A DNA stretch of 57,345 nucleotides from Pseudomonadota bacterium (GTDB taxonomy: Bacteria > Desulfobacterota > Syntrophorhabdia > Syntrophorhabdales > Syntrophorhabdaceae): NCBI GenBank assembly GCA_026388275.1, contig JAPLKB010000052.1:1-57345 (forward strand). The letters are read 5' to 3'. A program made the position numbers and the translations under genes. How positions within the stretch are numbered: the stretch's first letter is position 1; each line of letters starts with the position of its first letter. Shown in pieces: positions 8,406-16,320 of the stretch. Under the pieces are notes generated by a model. That model was not told where the DNA came from. It saw only the letters and a list, made by a program, of their open reading frames with translations, and ran no database searches.

Positions 8406-9712
8406 TGGGAGGCTTCCAGAATATTGGCAAGATCCCGGAACTTAAGCGTAGAATTATAATTACACTTGCCTTGCTTGCGGTATACAGGATTGGAGTACAT
8501 ATACCTACGCCTGGCATAGATGGGCAGGTACTTGCAGGAATTTTTGAAAGGGCAAAGGGCACACTACTCGGTTTCTTTGATATGTTTGCCGGTGGAGGAT
8601 TAGAACGACTTTCTGTTTTTGCACTTGGGATTATGCCGTATATCAGTGCATCTATTATTTTACAGCTTTTAACAGTTGTGGTACCGACGCTTGAACGATT
8701 ATCAAAAGAGGGTGATGCCGGTAAAAAGAAAATAACTCAATATACAAGATATGGCACTGTTCTTATCGCTCTTATACAGGGTTTTGGAATCAGTATTGGG
8801 CTCGAGCAGATGCGCGGAGCAGCAGGAGAGCTTGTTGTGTATAATCCTGGTTGGGGCTTCAGACTTATGACCATGATTACACTTACCGGTGGAACATCTT
8901 TTATTATGTGGCTAGGCGAACAGATTACGGAAAAAGGTATAGGGAATGGTATATCCTTGATTATATTTGCCGGTATTGTTGCAAGGATGCCAAATGCAAT
9001 AGCCGGCACCATGAGCCTTGTAAATTCCGGTGAAATGAACTGGTTTGTTATTATTTTAATTGTTGCGATGATGCTGGCTGTCATCGCCTTTATTATTTTT
9101 ATGGAAACATCACAGAGGAGGATACCTGTTCAATATGCAAAAAGAGTTGTAGGAAGAAGGGTATACGGAGGACAGGCAACCCATTTGCCCTTGAAGGTGA
9201 ATACTGCCGGTGTTATACCGCCAATCTTTGCTTCATCTATACTTATGTTTCCTGCAACTATTGCAAGCTTTATAAATCATCCATATATGAAAAAATTTGC
9301 AGAACTACTCACTCCTGGTACTATATTGCATGAGTTTATGTATATAGGTTTTATAGTATTTTTCTGTTTTTTTTACACTGCAATTGTGTTTAATCCGGAT
9401 AATGTTGCAGATAACATGAAAAAATATGGAGGTTATTTACCTGGGATAAGGCCAGGCAAAAAAACGTCTGAATATATTGAGAAGGTGCTTTCAAGGATAA
9501 CTTTTGTTGGAGCGATATATATCTCTTTTGTCTGTGTTCTTCCAACCCTGCTTGTAAAAAAGTTTAATGTTCCTTTTTATTTTGGTGGTACAGCACTTCT
9601 TATTGTGGTCGGAGTTGCCCTTGATACTATTCAGCAGATTGAGTCCCACCTTATACTTAGGCATTATGATGGACTTGTCAAGAAATCTGCGCGTATTAAG
9701 GGAAGAAGATAA
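8405..9712 (+). CDS. secY: Protein translocase subunit SecY
   Basis: The 435-aa channel-forming subunit of the Sec translocon, an inner-membrane protein with about ten transmembrane helices. Visible family features are the N-terminal RRIIITLALLAVYRIGVHIP, the GGGLERLSVFALGIMPYISA plug and helix-2 region, and NPDNVADNMKKYGGYLPGIR in the large C-terminal cytosolic loop. It sits between rplO and map; adk, often found here, is missing. Confidence 0.97.
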   Translation: MGGFQNIGKIPELKRRIIITLALLAVYRIGVHIPTPGIDGQVLAGIFERAKGTLLGFFDMFAGGGLERLSVFALGIMPYISASIILQLLTVVVPTLERLSKEGDAGKKKITQYTRYGTVLIALIQGFGISIGLEQMRGAAGELVVYNPGWGFRLMTMITLTGGTSFIMWLGEQITEKGIGNGISLIIFAGIVARMPNAIAGTMSLVNSGEMNWFVIILIVAMMLAVIAFIIFMETSQRRIPVQYAKRVVGRRVYGGQATHLPLKVNTAGVIPPIFASSILMFPATIASFINHPYMKKFAELLTPGTILHEFMYIGFIVFFCFFYTAIVFNPDNVADNMKKYGGYLPGIRPGKKTSEYIEKVLSRITFVGAIYISFVCVLPTLLVKKFNVPFYFGGTALLIVVGVALDTIQQIESHLILRHYDGLVKKSARIKGRR

Positions 9713-9730
9713 GGTGCTGATAGTTGCAAC

Positions 9731-10480
9731 ATGATTTTATTGAAAAATGCTCAAGAAATCGAGAAGATACGAACAGCAAGCAAATATGCGATTGAAACAC
9801 TATTTTATTTAAAAGAGTTTATTAAAGAAGGGATTAAGACGCTAGAACTTGAAGCTTTATGCGAAAACAGAATAAAAAAATTAAAAAATGCAAAACCTGC
9901 TTTTAAAGGTTACAATGGTTATCCTTTTTGCCTTTGTGTTTCTGTAAATGATGAAGTTGTTCATGGGATGCCGGATGAACGTATAATAAAGGATGGAGAT
10001 ATTGTAAGTCTTGATTTTGGCATTTTTTATGATGGTTTTTGTGGTGACGTTGCATTGACTAAAGGTGTAGGAAAGATACCTTCAGTGGTAGAGAGGCTTC
10101 TTGAGGTAACAGAAGAATCTCTTTACAAGGGAATTAACGAGGCCAAGGAAGGAAATAGGTTACACGATATATCAAATGCTGTTCAAACATGTGTTGAAAA
10201 TGCGGGTTTTTCGGTAGTAAGAGAATTTGTTGGGCATGGGATTGGAAAAAATTTACACGAAGATCCACAAATACCCAATTTTGGCGAAAAAGATACAGGA
10301 ATCCGATTGAAAAAAGGAATGGTTTTGGCAATTGAACCGATGGTTAATATGGGTGAAAAAGAAGTCATTATAAAGAAGAATGGATGGACAGCAGCAACAA
10401 AGGATGGCTCGTTATCGGCCCATTTCGAACATACGGTTGCAATTACAGGAAATGGACCTGAAATATTGAGCAAAATATAG
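9731..10480 (+). CDS. map: Methionine aminopeptidase, type I
   Basis: A 249-aa enzyme that removes the initiator methionine from nascent proteins. The metal ligands of the pita-bread fold are visible: D in SLDFGIFYDGFCGDVALTKG (two Asp), H in EFVGHGIGKNLHEDPQIPNF, E in MVLAIEPMVNMG and the last E in HFEHTVAI. Length and motifs match type I MAP. It lies between secY and infA, as in many spc operons. Confidence 0.96.
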   Translation: MILLKNAQEIEKIRTASKYAIETLFYLKEFIKEGIKTLELEALCENRIKKLKNAKPAFKGYNGYPFCLCVSVNDEVVHGMPDERIIKDGDIVSLDFGIFYDGFCGDVALTKGVGKIPSVVERLLEVTEESLYKGINEAKEGNRLHDISNAVQTCVENAGFSVVREFVGHGIGKNLHEDPQIPNFGEKDTGIRLKKGMVLAIEPMVNMGEKEVIIKKNGWTAATKDGSLSAHFEHTVAITGNGPEILSKI

Positions 10481-10486
10481 GGGAAT

Positions 10487-10705
10487 ATGCCAAAAGGAGA
10501 AGGAATAGAAATAGAAGGAACAGTGATTGAACCATTGCCAAATGCGATGTTTCGGGTGGAACTGCCCAATGGACACAAAGTGCTTGCCCATGTATCTGGA
10601 AAAATGCGTATGCATTATATAAAAATATTGAGAGGTGATAAGGTAATCGTTGAATTGTCACCTTACGATTTAAGCAGGGGCAGGATTATATATAGAGCAA
10701 AATAG
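10487..10705 (+). CDS. infA: Translation initiation factor IF-1
   Basis: A 72-aa OB-fold protein with [20 protein letters not shown] and the end [18 protein letters not shown]-1 occupies the ribosomal A site during initiation. The last nine codons and stop lie in the first unit of a 28-bp tandem repeat, which repeats twice more past the stop. rpmJ follows after the repeats. Confidence 0.97.
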   Translation: MPKGEGIEIEGTVIEPLPNAMFRVELPNGHKVLAHVSGKMRMHYIKILRGDKVIVELSPYDLSRGRIIYRAK

Positions 10706-10759
10706 GGGCAGGATTATATATAGAGCAAAATAGGGGCAGGATTATATATAGAGTAAAAT
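10676..10759 (+). repeat. Three tandem 28-bp repeats copying the 3' end of infA
   Basis: Three adjacent units of 28 bp (10676-10703, 10704-10731, 10732-10759) begin aggggcaggattatatatag. Units 1 and 2 are identical; unit 3 differs at one base (gagt for gagc). Unit 1 encodes the C-terminus of IF-1, so units 2 and 3 are copies of coding sequence now sitting in the gap before the rpmJ ribosome-binding site. Slipped-strand duplication is the simplest origin. Confidence 0.95.
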
Positions 10760-10770
10760 AGGAGGTTGTT

Positions 10771-10884
10771 ATGAAGGTGAAACCTTCAGTCAAGAAGAGA
10801 TGTGATAAATGTAAAATTATTAAAAGAAAAGGTGTGGTTAGAGTAATATGCGATAATCCTAAGCATAAACAGAGACAAGGGTAA
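10771..10884 (+). CDS. rpmJ: 50S ribosomal protein L36, zinc-binding type
   Basis: A 37-aa protein, the usual length of L36. It reads [20 protein letters not shown], and the zinc ligands are C11, C14, C27 and H32. The start ATG at 10771 has aggagg 5 bp upstream. Position between infA and rpsM is canonical. Confidence 0.95.
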   Translation: MKVKPSVKKRCDKCKIIKRKGVVRVICDNPKHKQRQG

Positions 10885-10895
10885 GGAGGTAAAAC

Positions 10896-11264
10896 TTGGC
10901 AAGAATCGCTGGTGTTGACATACCGAGAGATAAAAGGATAGAAGTTGCTCTGACCTATATATTTGGTATAGGTAGGCATTTGTCCAGTAAAATACTCTCA
11001 GAAGCAACTATTGATCCGAATAAAAGAACCAATGTGTTAACTGAAGAAGAGGTAGCAAAAATAAGGGATATAATCGAGAGAGATTATAAAGTTGAGGGCG
11101 ATTTACGAAAAGAAGTAAGTGTAAATATAAAAAGACTTATGGATATAGGTTGTTATAGAGGGTTGAGACACAGAAAAGGCTTGCCGGTGAGGGGTCAAAG
11201 AACAAGAACAAATTCAAGAACACGAAAAGGCCCCAGAAAAACGTCTATGAAAAAAAAGAAATGA
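10896..11264 (+). CDS. rpsM: 30S ribosomal protein S13
   Basis: S13 of 122 aa. It begins [20 protein letters not shown] and includes the conserved [20 protein letters not shown] and the basic C-terminal tail that contacts tRNA. The start is TTG at 10896 after aaggagg. S13 forms intersubunit bridges and binds 16S rRNA in the head. Confidence 0.96.
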   Translation: MARIAGVDIPRDKRIEVALTYIFGIGRHLSSKILSEATIDPNKRTNVLTEEEVAKIRDIIERDYKVEGDLRKEVSVNIKRLMDIGCYRGLRHRKGLPVRGQRTRTNSRTRKGPRKTSMKKKK

Positions 11265-11275
11265 GGTGAGCACAT

Positions 11276-11665
11276 ATGGCCAAAATCAAAAAAAGTACTA
11301 AAAAAAAGGTTAAAAAGAATATTCCGATTGGTGAAGCATACATCCAGTCGAGTTTTAATAATACAATTATAACTATTACAGACCCACAGGGAAATGTTGT
11401 TTCATGGTCGAGTGGAGGTGTTGTAGGTTTTAAGGGCTCGAGAAAAAGCACACCTTTTGCAGCTCAGCTTGCAGCAGAAAATGCTGCGAAGAAGGCAATG
11501 GAAAACGGATTGAAAACGGTAGATGTGTTTATAAAAGGGCCTGGTGCCGGCAGGGAAGCTGCATTGCGAGCACTTCAAGGTGCAGGGTTAAAGATACATC
11601 TGATAAGAGATGTTACGCCGATTCCACATAACGGTTGCAGACCACCAAAAAGAAGAAGAGTGTAA
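11276..11665 (+). CDS. rpsK: 30S ribosomal protein S11
   Basis: S11 of 129 aa. Motifs: [40 protein letters not shown], and the end [18 protein letters not shown]11 lies on the 30S platform next to the Shine-Dalgarno helix. It starts at an ATG 11 bp after rpsM and precedes rpsD by 11 bp. Confidence 0.97.
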   Translation: MAKIKKSTKKKVKKNIPIGEAYIQSSFNNTIITITDPQGNVVSWSSGGVVGFKGSRKSTPFAAQLAAENAAKKAMENGLKTVDVFIKGPGAGREAALRALQGAGLKIHLIRDVTPIPHNGCRPPKRRRV

Positions 11666-11676
11666 GGAGGAAAACC

Positions 11677-12297
11677 TTGTCAAGATATGTTGGACCATCA
11701 TGCAGGTTATGTAGAAGAGAAGCTAGTAAGTTATTTCTCAAAGGTGAAAGATGTTATACAGAAAAGTGTGCAATGGAAAAGAGAAATTATCCGCCAGGTG
11801 CCCATGCTGAAACAAGGAGTAAAACACTTGAATATGGTATCCGTTTAAGAGAAAAACAGAAAGTGAGAAAAATATATGGCCTTGGTGAAAAGCAATTTAA
11901 AAGATTTTTTACAATTGCAGAGAGAAAGCCGGGAATAACAGGAACTAATTTTCTTATACTACTTGAAAGAAGACTAGATAATATGGTTTATAGACTTGGA
12001 TTTGCTACGTCGAGGAAAGAAGCGAGACAAATTGTATCGCATAATCATATATCCGTTAATGGAAAAAAAGTAAACATCCCCTCGTATTTTGTGAAGGAAG
12101 GTGATGAAATAGGAATAAGAAATAAAGATCTCCAGAGTGTAAAAAACGCCCTTGAATCTGTTGTGAGGAGGGGAGTTCCTTCCTGGTTGGAATTAGATAA
12201 AGACGGTGTGAAGGGAATAGTAAGACTGTTGCCTTCAAGAGAAGATATTACAATGCCTATTAAGGAACAGCTTGTAGTAGAGTACTATTCAAGGTAG
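11677..12297 (+). CDS. rpsD: 30S ribosomal protein S4, zinc-binding type
   Basis: S4 of 206 aa. The N-terminus MSRYVGPSCRLCRREASK carries cysteines C9, C12, C26 and C31, the zinc-binding form. The S4 RNA-binding domain is visible at RRLDNMVYRLGFATSRKEAR, ending in NHISVNGKKVNIPS. The start is TTG at 11677 after aaggagg; the frame is open 42 bp further upstream into rpsK, which would give a non-family N-terminus. S4 nucleates 30S assembly. Confidence 0.96.
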   Translation: MSRYVGPSCRLCRREASKLFLKGERCYTEKCAMEKRNYPPGAHAETRSKTLEYGIRLREKQKVRKIYGLGEKQFKRFFTIAERKPGITGTNFLILLERRLDNMVYRLGFATSRKEARQIVSHNHISVNGKKVNIPSYFVKEGDEIGIRNKDLQSVKNALESVVRRGVPSWLELDKDGVKGIVRLLPSREDITMPIKEQLVVEYYSR

Positions 12298-12326
12298 TTT
12301 TATACCCCCAAAGGAGGGTGCTGCAT

Positions 12327-13346
12327 ATGTTTGAAAAAAATTGGCAGGAATTGATAAAGCCAACAAAGATTGAAATAGAAAAAAAAGAGAGTGATTATGT
12401 AAAGTTTTCTTCAGAGCCCTTTGAGCGAGGCTATGGCGTAACCATAGGAAATTCGTTGAGGAGAATACTACTCTCATCTATTATGGGTGGCGCTATAACT
12501 TCAGTATGGATTGATGGTGTTGACCACGAATTTTCTACAATCAGAGGTGTCAAAGAGGATGTTACTGAGATAATACTTAACCTTAAAAGGGTAATTTTAA
12601 GGATAAGCGATGATAAGCCGAAAGAAATGAAGATCGATATTGCAGAAAAAAGGGAAATTAGAGCGAGAGATATAATTCATGACAGCAGTGTAGAAATCAT
12701 GAACCCTGACCATTATATTGCCGTACTAAGTGATGAAGCAAAATTATATATGACCATGAAAGCAAGAATTGGGAGGGGCTATGTGCATGCGGAGTCGAAT
12801 TATAGTGAAAATGAACCAATTGGAACAATACCGATAGATGCAGTATTCTCGCCAATAAAAAAGGTAAGTTATAATGTTACCCCAGCAAGGGTCGGAGAAA
12901 GAACCGATTATGACAAATTGACTATGGAAATCTGGACGAATGGAAGCGTGGATCCCCTGGATGCACTCTCTTTTGCGGCGAAGATTTTAAAGGAACAGAT
13001 GCGCATATTTATAAACTTTGAAGATGTAGAGGATTTGAACGGAGTAGAAGGAAAGCAGATTGAAAAACAGGATTTTAATGAGAACCTGTATAGAAGTGTA
13101 GAAGAACTGGAGCTTTCTGTTAGAAGTGCAAATTGTTTAAAGAACGCAGATATTAAATATATTGGTGAACTTGTTCAGAAGACAGAGCAGGAAATATTAA
13201 CAACTAAAAATTTTGGAAGGAAGTCCCTGAATGAGATAAAGGAAATTCTTTCCTATATGGGATTGAGGCTTGGAATTAAGCTTGAGAGTTTCCCGTCACG
13301 GGACGAACTGGATGAGATGGCACTGAAAAGAAAAGATCATATATAA
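12327..13346 (+). CDS. rpoA: DNA-directed RNA polymerase subunit alpha
   Basis: A 339-aa alpha subunit. The N-terminal domain has FERGYGVTIGNSLRRILLSS, which drives dimer formation and polymerase assembly. The C-terminal domain (alpha-CTD) has ELSVRSANCLKNADIKYIGE and NFGRKSLNEIKEILSYMGL, contacting UP elements and activators. The ATG at 12327 is placed 9 bp after aaggagg; a GTG 9 bp upstream overlaps that site and is less likely. Confidence 0.97.
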   Translation: MFEKNWQELIKPTKIEIEKKESDYVKFSSEPFERGYGVTIGNSLRRILLSSIMGGAITSVWIDGVDHEFSTIRGVKEDVTEIILNLKRVILRISDDKPKEMKIDIAEKREIRARDIIHDSSVEIMNPDHYIAVLSDEAKLYMTMKARIGRGYVHAESNYSENEPIGTIPIDAVFSPIKKVSYNVTPARVGERTDYDKLTMEIWTNGSVDPLDALSFAAKILKEQMRIFINFEDVEDLNGVEGKQIEKQDFNENLYRSVEELELSVRSANCLKNADIKYIGELVQKTEQEILTTKNFGRKSLNEIKEILSYMGLRLGIKLESFPSRDELDEMALKRKDHI

Positions 13347-13361
13347 TAGAGGATTATAACC

Positions 13362-13838
13362 ATGAGGCATTTGAGAACTGTAAGCAAATTAAGTAGGAAT
13401 AAAAGCCACAGAAGAGCATTATTAATGAATATGGCAAATTCTCTGTTTCAGCACGAGAGTATAAAGACCACGGATACTAAAGCTATGGAGTTAAGAAGAG
13501 TAGCGGACAGGCTTATTACATTAGCAAAAAGAAAAGATCTCCACTCCATGAGACTTGCCTTTGCTTTTTTGCGTGATAAGGAAATGGTAAGGAAGCTATT
13601 CACCGATATCGGAGACAGATATGTATCAATAAACGGCGGATACACAAGAGTACTTAAGATTGGAAGGAGAAAGGGCGACGCAGCTCCTATGGCTCTTATT
13701 GAACTAACCCAGAAGAAAGAGAAAGAAGAAACAGAAAAGGAAGTAAAGAAAGAAAAACAAGAAAAAGAAAAGAAAGTGAAACAAGAAAAAGAAAAGAAAG
13801 TAAAGAAATTAAAGAAAGAGAAACAAGAGAACAAGTAA
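13362..13838 (+). CDS. rplQ: 50S ribosomal protein L17 with a Lys/Glu-rich tail
   Basis: The first ~117 residues are ordinary L17: [40 protein letters not shown], and the end APMALIEL. After that comes a ~40-residue tail made almost only of Lys, Glu, Gln and Val. Part of the tail is two copies of a 24-bp DNA repeat (13755-13778 and 13779-13802) encoding an eight-residue unit. The tail is probably disordered or helical; no function is evident. This is the last protein gene of the ribosomal cluster. Confidence 0.95.
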   Translation: MRHLRTVSKLSRNKSHRRALLMNMANSLFQHESIKTTDTKAMELRRVADRLITLAKRKDLHSMRLAFAFLRDKEMVRKLFTDIGDRYVSINGGYTRVLKIGRRKGDAAPMALIELTQKKEKEETEKEVKKEKQEKEKKVKQEKEKKVKKLKKEKQENK

Positions 13839-13854
13839 TCTTTCAGTATTCTAC

Positions 13855-13925
13855 TGGGAGATCGTTCAACGGCAGGACAACGGACTCTGACTCCGTGAAT
13901 CAAGGTTCAAATCCTTGTCTCCCAG
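13855..13925 (+). tRNA. tRNA-Gln (anticodon CTG)
   Basis: A 71-nt cloverleaf: acceptor stem tgggaga/tctccca, D arm gttc/ggac, anticodon stem acgga/tccgt with loop ctctgac (anticodon CTG), and T arm caagg/ccttg with loop ttcaaat. The U1-A72 end pair is typical of tRNA-Gln. CCA is not encoded. It lies 16 bp after rplQ and may be read through from the ribosomal operon. Confidence 0.93.
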
Positions 13926-13942
13926 CTTAACAATATTAAGGA

Positions 13943-13969
13943 GATAACCGAATGAGGTTATCCTTTTTA
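13943..13969 (+). terminator. Rho-independent terminator after the ribosomal cluster and tRNA-Gln
   Basis: A perfect 7-bp stem gataacc/ggttatc with a 6-nt loop is followed by ctttttat. It lies 18 bp downstream of the tRNA and is the only clear terminator of the ribosomal supercluster in the window. Confidence 0.8.
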
Positions 13970-14109
13970 TTGTGCGAGTAAAATAGTCCATCATCTGTTC
14001 ATCAATTTTAAAATTACAGCTTAATAAATTCATGTTAAATCCGAATATACTTGTGTAGTATGAAATCACTTCACAAAGTGTGATTCACGAGCGAGGTAAT
14101 GTAGGATTT

Positions 14110-15948
14110 ATGAAAAATGTAAAGATCGGCGCTGCGATTATTGTCATTTTATTGTTAGCCACCACTCTTTCCGCATTTCTTCTGACCAGCTATGAGAAAA
14201 AGAGACAAGTTCAGGACATTAAGGATAAAGGCACCTATCTGGTGAACCTTATCTCTCTCTATCCCATCAAAGACTTCTCTTCCGAAAGGAGGGATTTTTT
14301 CCTGAGAACACTCATGGAATCCACAATGAGCCAGGGGATCTTATACCTCATCATCCACAACGAGACCGGGCAGTCGTTTATCTCACTGGTTCCGGCTGAA
14401 ATATCATCCCAGATTCCTGAAAATATTCAAACCGCATCTGTTCAAGCGACAACGCTGACAACGCAGATATATCGCCCACAGGGCTTACCATACACCGTCT
14501 ACGAATTTGCCAAATCCATTTTCAGTGGCGGCCAGAAAATAGGCATTGTTCGTCTCGGACTAAGACTGCCATCGATAACAATGCTTTCCAAGGAACGAGC
14601 CAGCCTCATAACAATGATCGCATTCTTCATTTTCATTGCTCTGCTCGTGGCCTATTATGGTATGAATTCAGCCCTCAGGTCGTTGAAAGAAATGATGAAT
14701 AGGAGAAATCATGGTCAGGATATGGATGCCGGCCACATGCCTATCGACCAGTCATCCTCAAAGGGGGAGCAGGTTATTCCCATTTTGAGAGATCTTGAAC
14801 GGTCGCTTGCCGGCATGGATTACAGACTAAGTACAATGACTGAGGACAACCTTAAGCTAATATCGAAACTCGGGGCCAGCAGTTTTGAGAAAAACCAAAT
14901 TATTAACGTCCTTGATTCAATAAACTTTGGCATAGTGGTAACCGATTTTCAGGATCATGTAACCTTAATAAATGAATACATGCTCAAACTTATAAACAAA
15001 AGCCGCGAAAACATTATCAATAGCACTCTGGAGCATATTTTTCCACAGAAGGAAGTCATTGAATTTATATCACGCAATGAGATGGGGGAGTCCACTATGG
15101 GAAGAAATGCAATTGAAACGGAATTTCCAGATCATGCAGCCGGGGAGAACTTTCAGATTTCCCTATCGCGGCTTGCCTCCGGAGAAAGGACTGCCATAGG
15201 GAAAATGATCTCCGTGAGAAACATCACTGGCATAAACATTGCGAAGAGGGCACAGCAGGAGTTTATAGCTCACGTGGCCCATGAATTGAGAACCCCCTTG
15301 ACAAATATCAGGGCCTACACGGAAATGCTCATGGATGGGGAGGTGGATAATCCAGAGATGCAGAAAGAGTTTTATAACACCATCAGTCTGGAAACGAATC
15401 GCTTGACCAGCCTAATCGAAAACCTGCTCAATATGTCAAGAATGGAAATGGGGAATATTACACTTAACAAAGGTCTTTTAAGGACAGAATGGCTTGTCAG
15501 TGATTGCTTCACAACAATTGAAGTTTCAGCTCAGAGCAAAGGTATTACGTTTGAAAAGCAGTTACCCGATAACCTGCCAAATTTTATTGCAGATAAGGAA
15601 CTTATTAAAACGGCGATTATTAATATCCTTGGAAATGCCGTCAAATATACCCCGGAGAACGGTAATATCCGATTTTCCATGGAAGAACTTGGTGGTTCTA
15701 TTATTTTCGACATCGAAGATTCAGGATATGGAATGTCTCAAGAGGATATTCCGCATGTCTTTGAAAAATTCTATCGCTCGGGCAATTCAGAAATAACTGC
15801 CCAGACTGGTAGCGGCCTGGGTCTTGCTATCGCCCATGAAATTATCCATCTTCATGACGGAGAAATAGAGGTTCAGAGCAAGCTTGGAGAGGGAAGCCGT
15901 TTTACCATCCGACTCCCGAAGGAGGAGTATATTGTTGGCAAAGCCTAA
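14110..15948 (+). CDS. Membrane sensor histidine kinase with PAS domain
   Basis: A 612-aa kinase. A first membrane helix near residues 5-25, a presumably periplasmic segment of ~140 residues, and a second helix near 165-185 are followed by a PAS-like region (roughly 265-380). The core is complete: phospho-acceptor H391 in HVAHELRTPLTNIRAY, N box NILGNAVKYTP, G1 DIEDSGYGMS, F box FEKFYRSG and G2 GSGLGLAIAHE. The ATG at 14110 begins directly before the first helix; an in-frame GTG at 14080 is an alternative. It overlaps the receiver gene that follows, its likely partner. The signal it senses cannot be read. Confidence 0.9.
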   Translation: MKNVKIGAAIIVILLLATTLSAFLLTSYEKKRQVQDIKDKGTYLVNLISLYPIKDFSSERRDFFLRTLMESTMSQGILYLIIHNETGQSFISLVPAEISSQIPENIQTASVQATTLTTQIYRPQGLPYTVYEFAKSIFSGGQKIGIVRLGLRLPSITMLSKERASLITMIAFFIFIALLVAYYGMNSALRSLKEMMNRRNHGQDMDAGHMPIDQSSSKGEQVIPILRDLERSLAGMDYRLSTMTEDNLKLISKLGASSFEKNQIINVLDSINFGIVVTDFQDHVTLINEYMLKLINKSRENIINSTLEHIFPQKEVIEFISRNEMGESTMGRNAIETEFPDHAAGENFQISLSRLASGERTAIGKMISVRNITGINIAKRAQQEFIAHVAHELRTPLTNIRAYTEMLMDGEVDNPEMQKEFYNTISLETNRLTSLIENLLNMSRMEMGNITLNKGLLRTEWLVSDCFTTIEVSAQSKGITFEKQLPDNLPNFIADKELIKTAIINILGNAVKYTPENGNIRFSMEELGGSIIFDIEDSGYGMSQEDIPHVFEKFYRSGNSEITAQTGSGLGLAIAHEIIHLHDGEIEVQSKLGEGSRFTIRLPKEEYIVGKA

Positions 15949-16315
15949 AACTGTTCTGGTTATTGATGATGATGTACACATCAGGCGAATTATCGAGCTT
16001 AAGTTGACAAGAAGCGGATACCGCGTTCTTACTGCCCCGGACGGTGTGGACGGCTTGGAACTGGTTTATAGCATGAAGCCCGATGTTGTGATCACAGACA
16101 TCAATATGCCGAGACTCAACGGGGAAGCTTTGTGCAGAAAGACGAACCTATTAAAAAAGGAAACCAGTTTCCTGACGGTTGTCATGACGGCCCGGATCAA
16201 CCCCGAGGATCAAAACTGGCTGGCGGAAATGGATGATACGCGCTTCTTCGAGAAGCCCTTCAGTCCGACGCGTTTGGTTGCCTGTATAGACGAATATTTC
16301 CTCAATGTGAGCTGA
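15932..16315 (+). CDS. Stand-alone receiver-domain response regulator
   Basis: A CheY-like receiver of about 127 aa with no output domain. The acidic pair is in TVLVIDDDVHIRRI, the phospho-acceptor Asp is D56 in DVVITDINMPRLNG, the switch Thr is in VVMTAR, and the conserved Lys is in FFEKPFSP. Tandem TTG codons at 15932 and 15935 are the only sensible starts, following ggagg at 15921; the gene overlaps the kinase end by 17 bp. It probably relays phosphate from that kinase to a protein target, perhaps the HD-GYP or STAS protein just downstream (inference). Confidence 0.88.
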   Translation: MLAKPKTVLVIDDDVHIRRIIELKLTRSGYRVLTAPDGVDGLELVYSMKPDVVITDINMPRLNGEALCRKTNLLKKETSFLTVVMTARINPEDQNWLAEMDDTRFFEKPFSPTRLVACIDEYFLNVS

Positions 16316-16320
16316 AAGCA

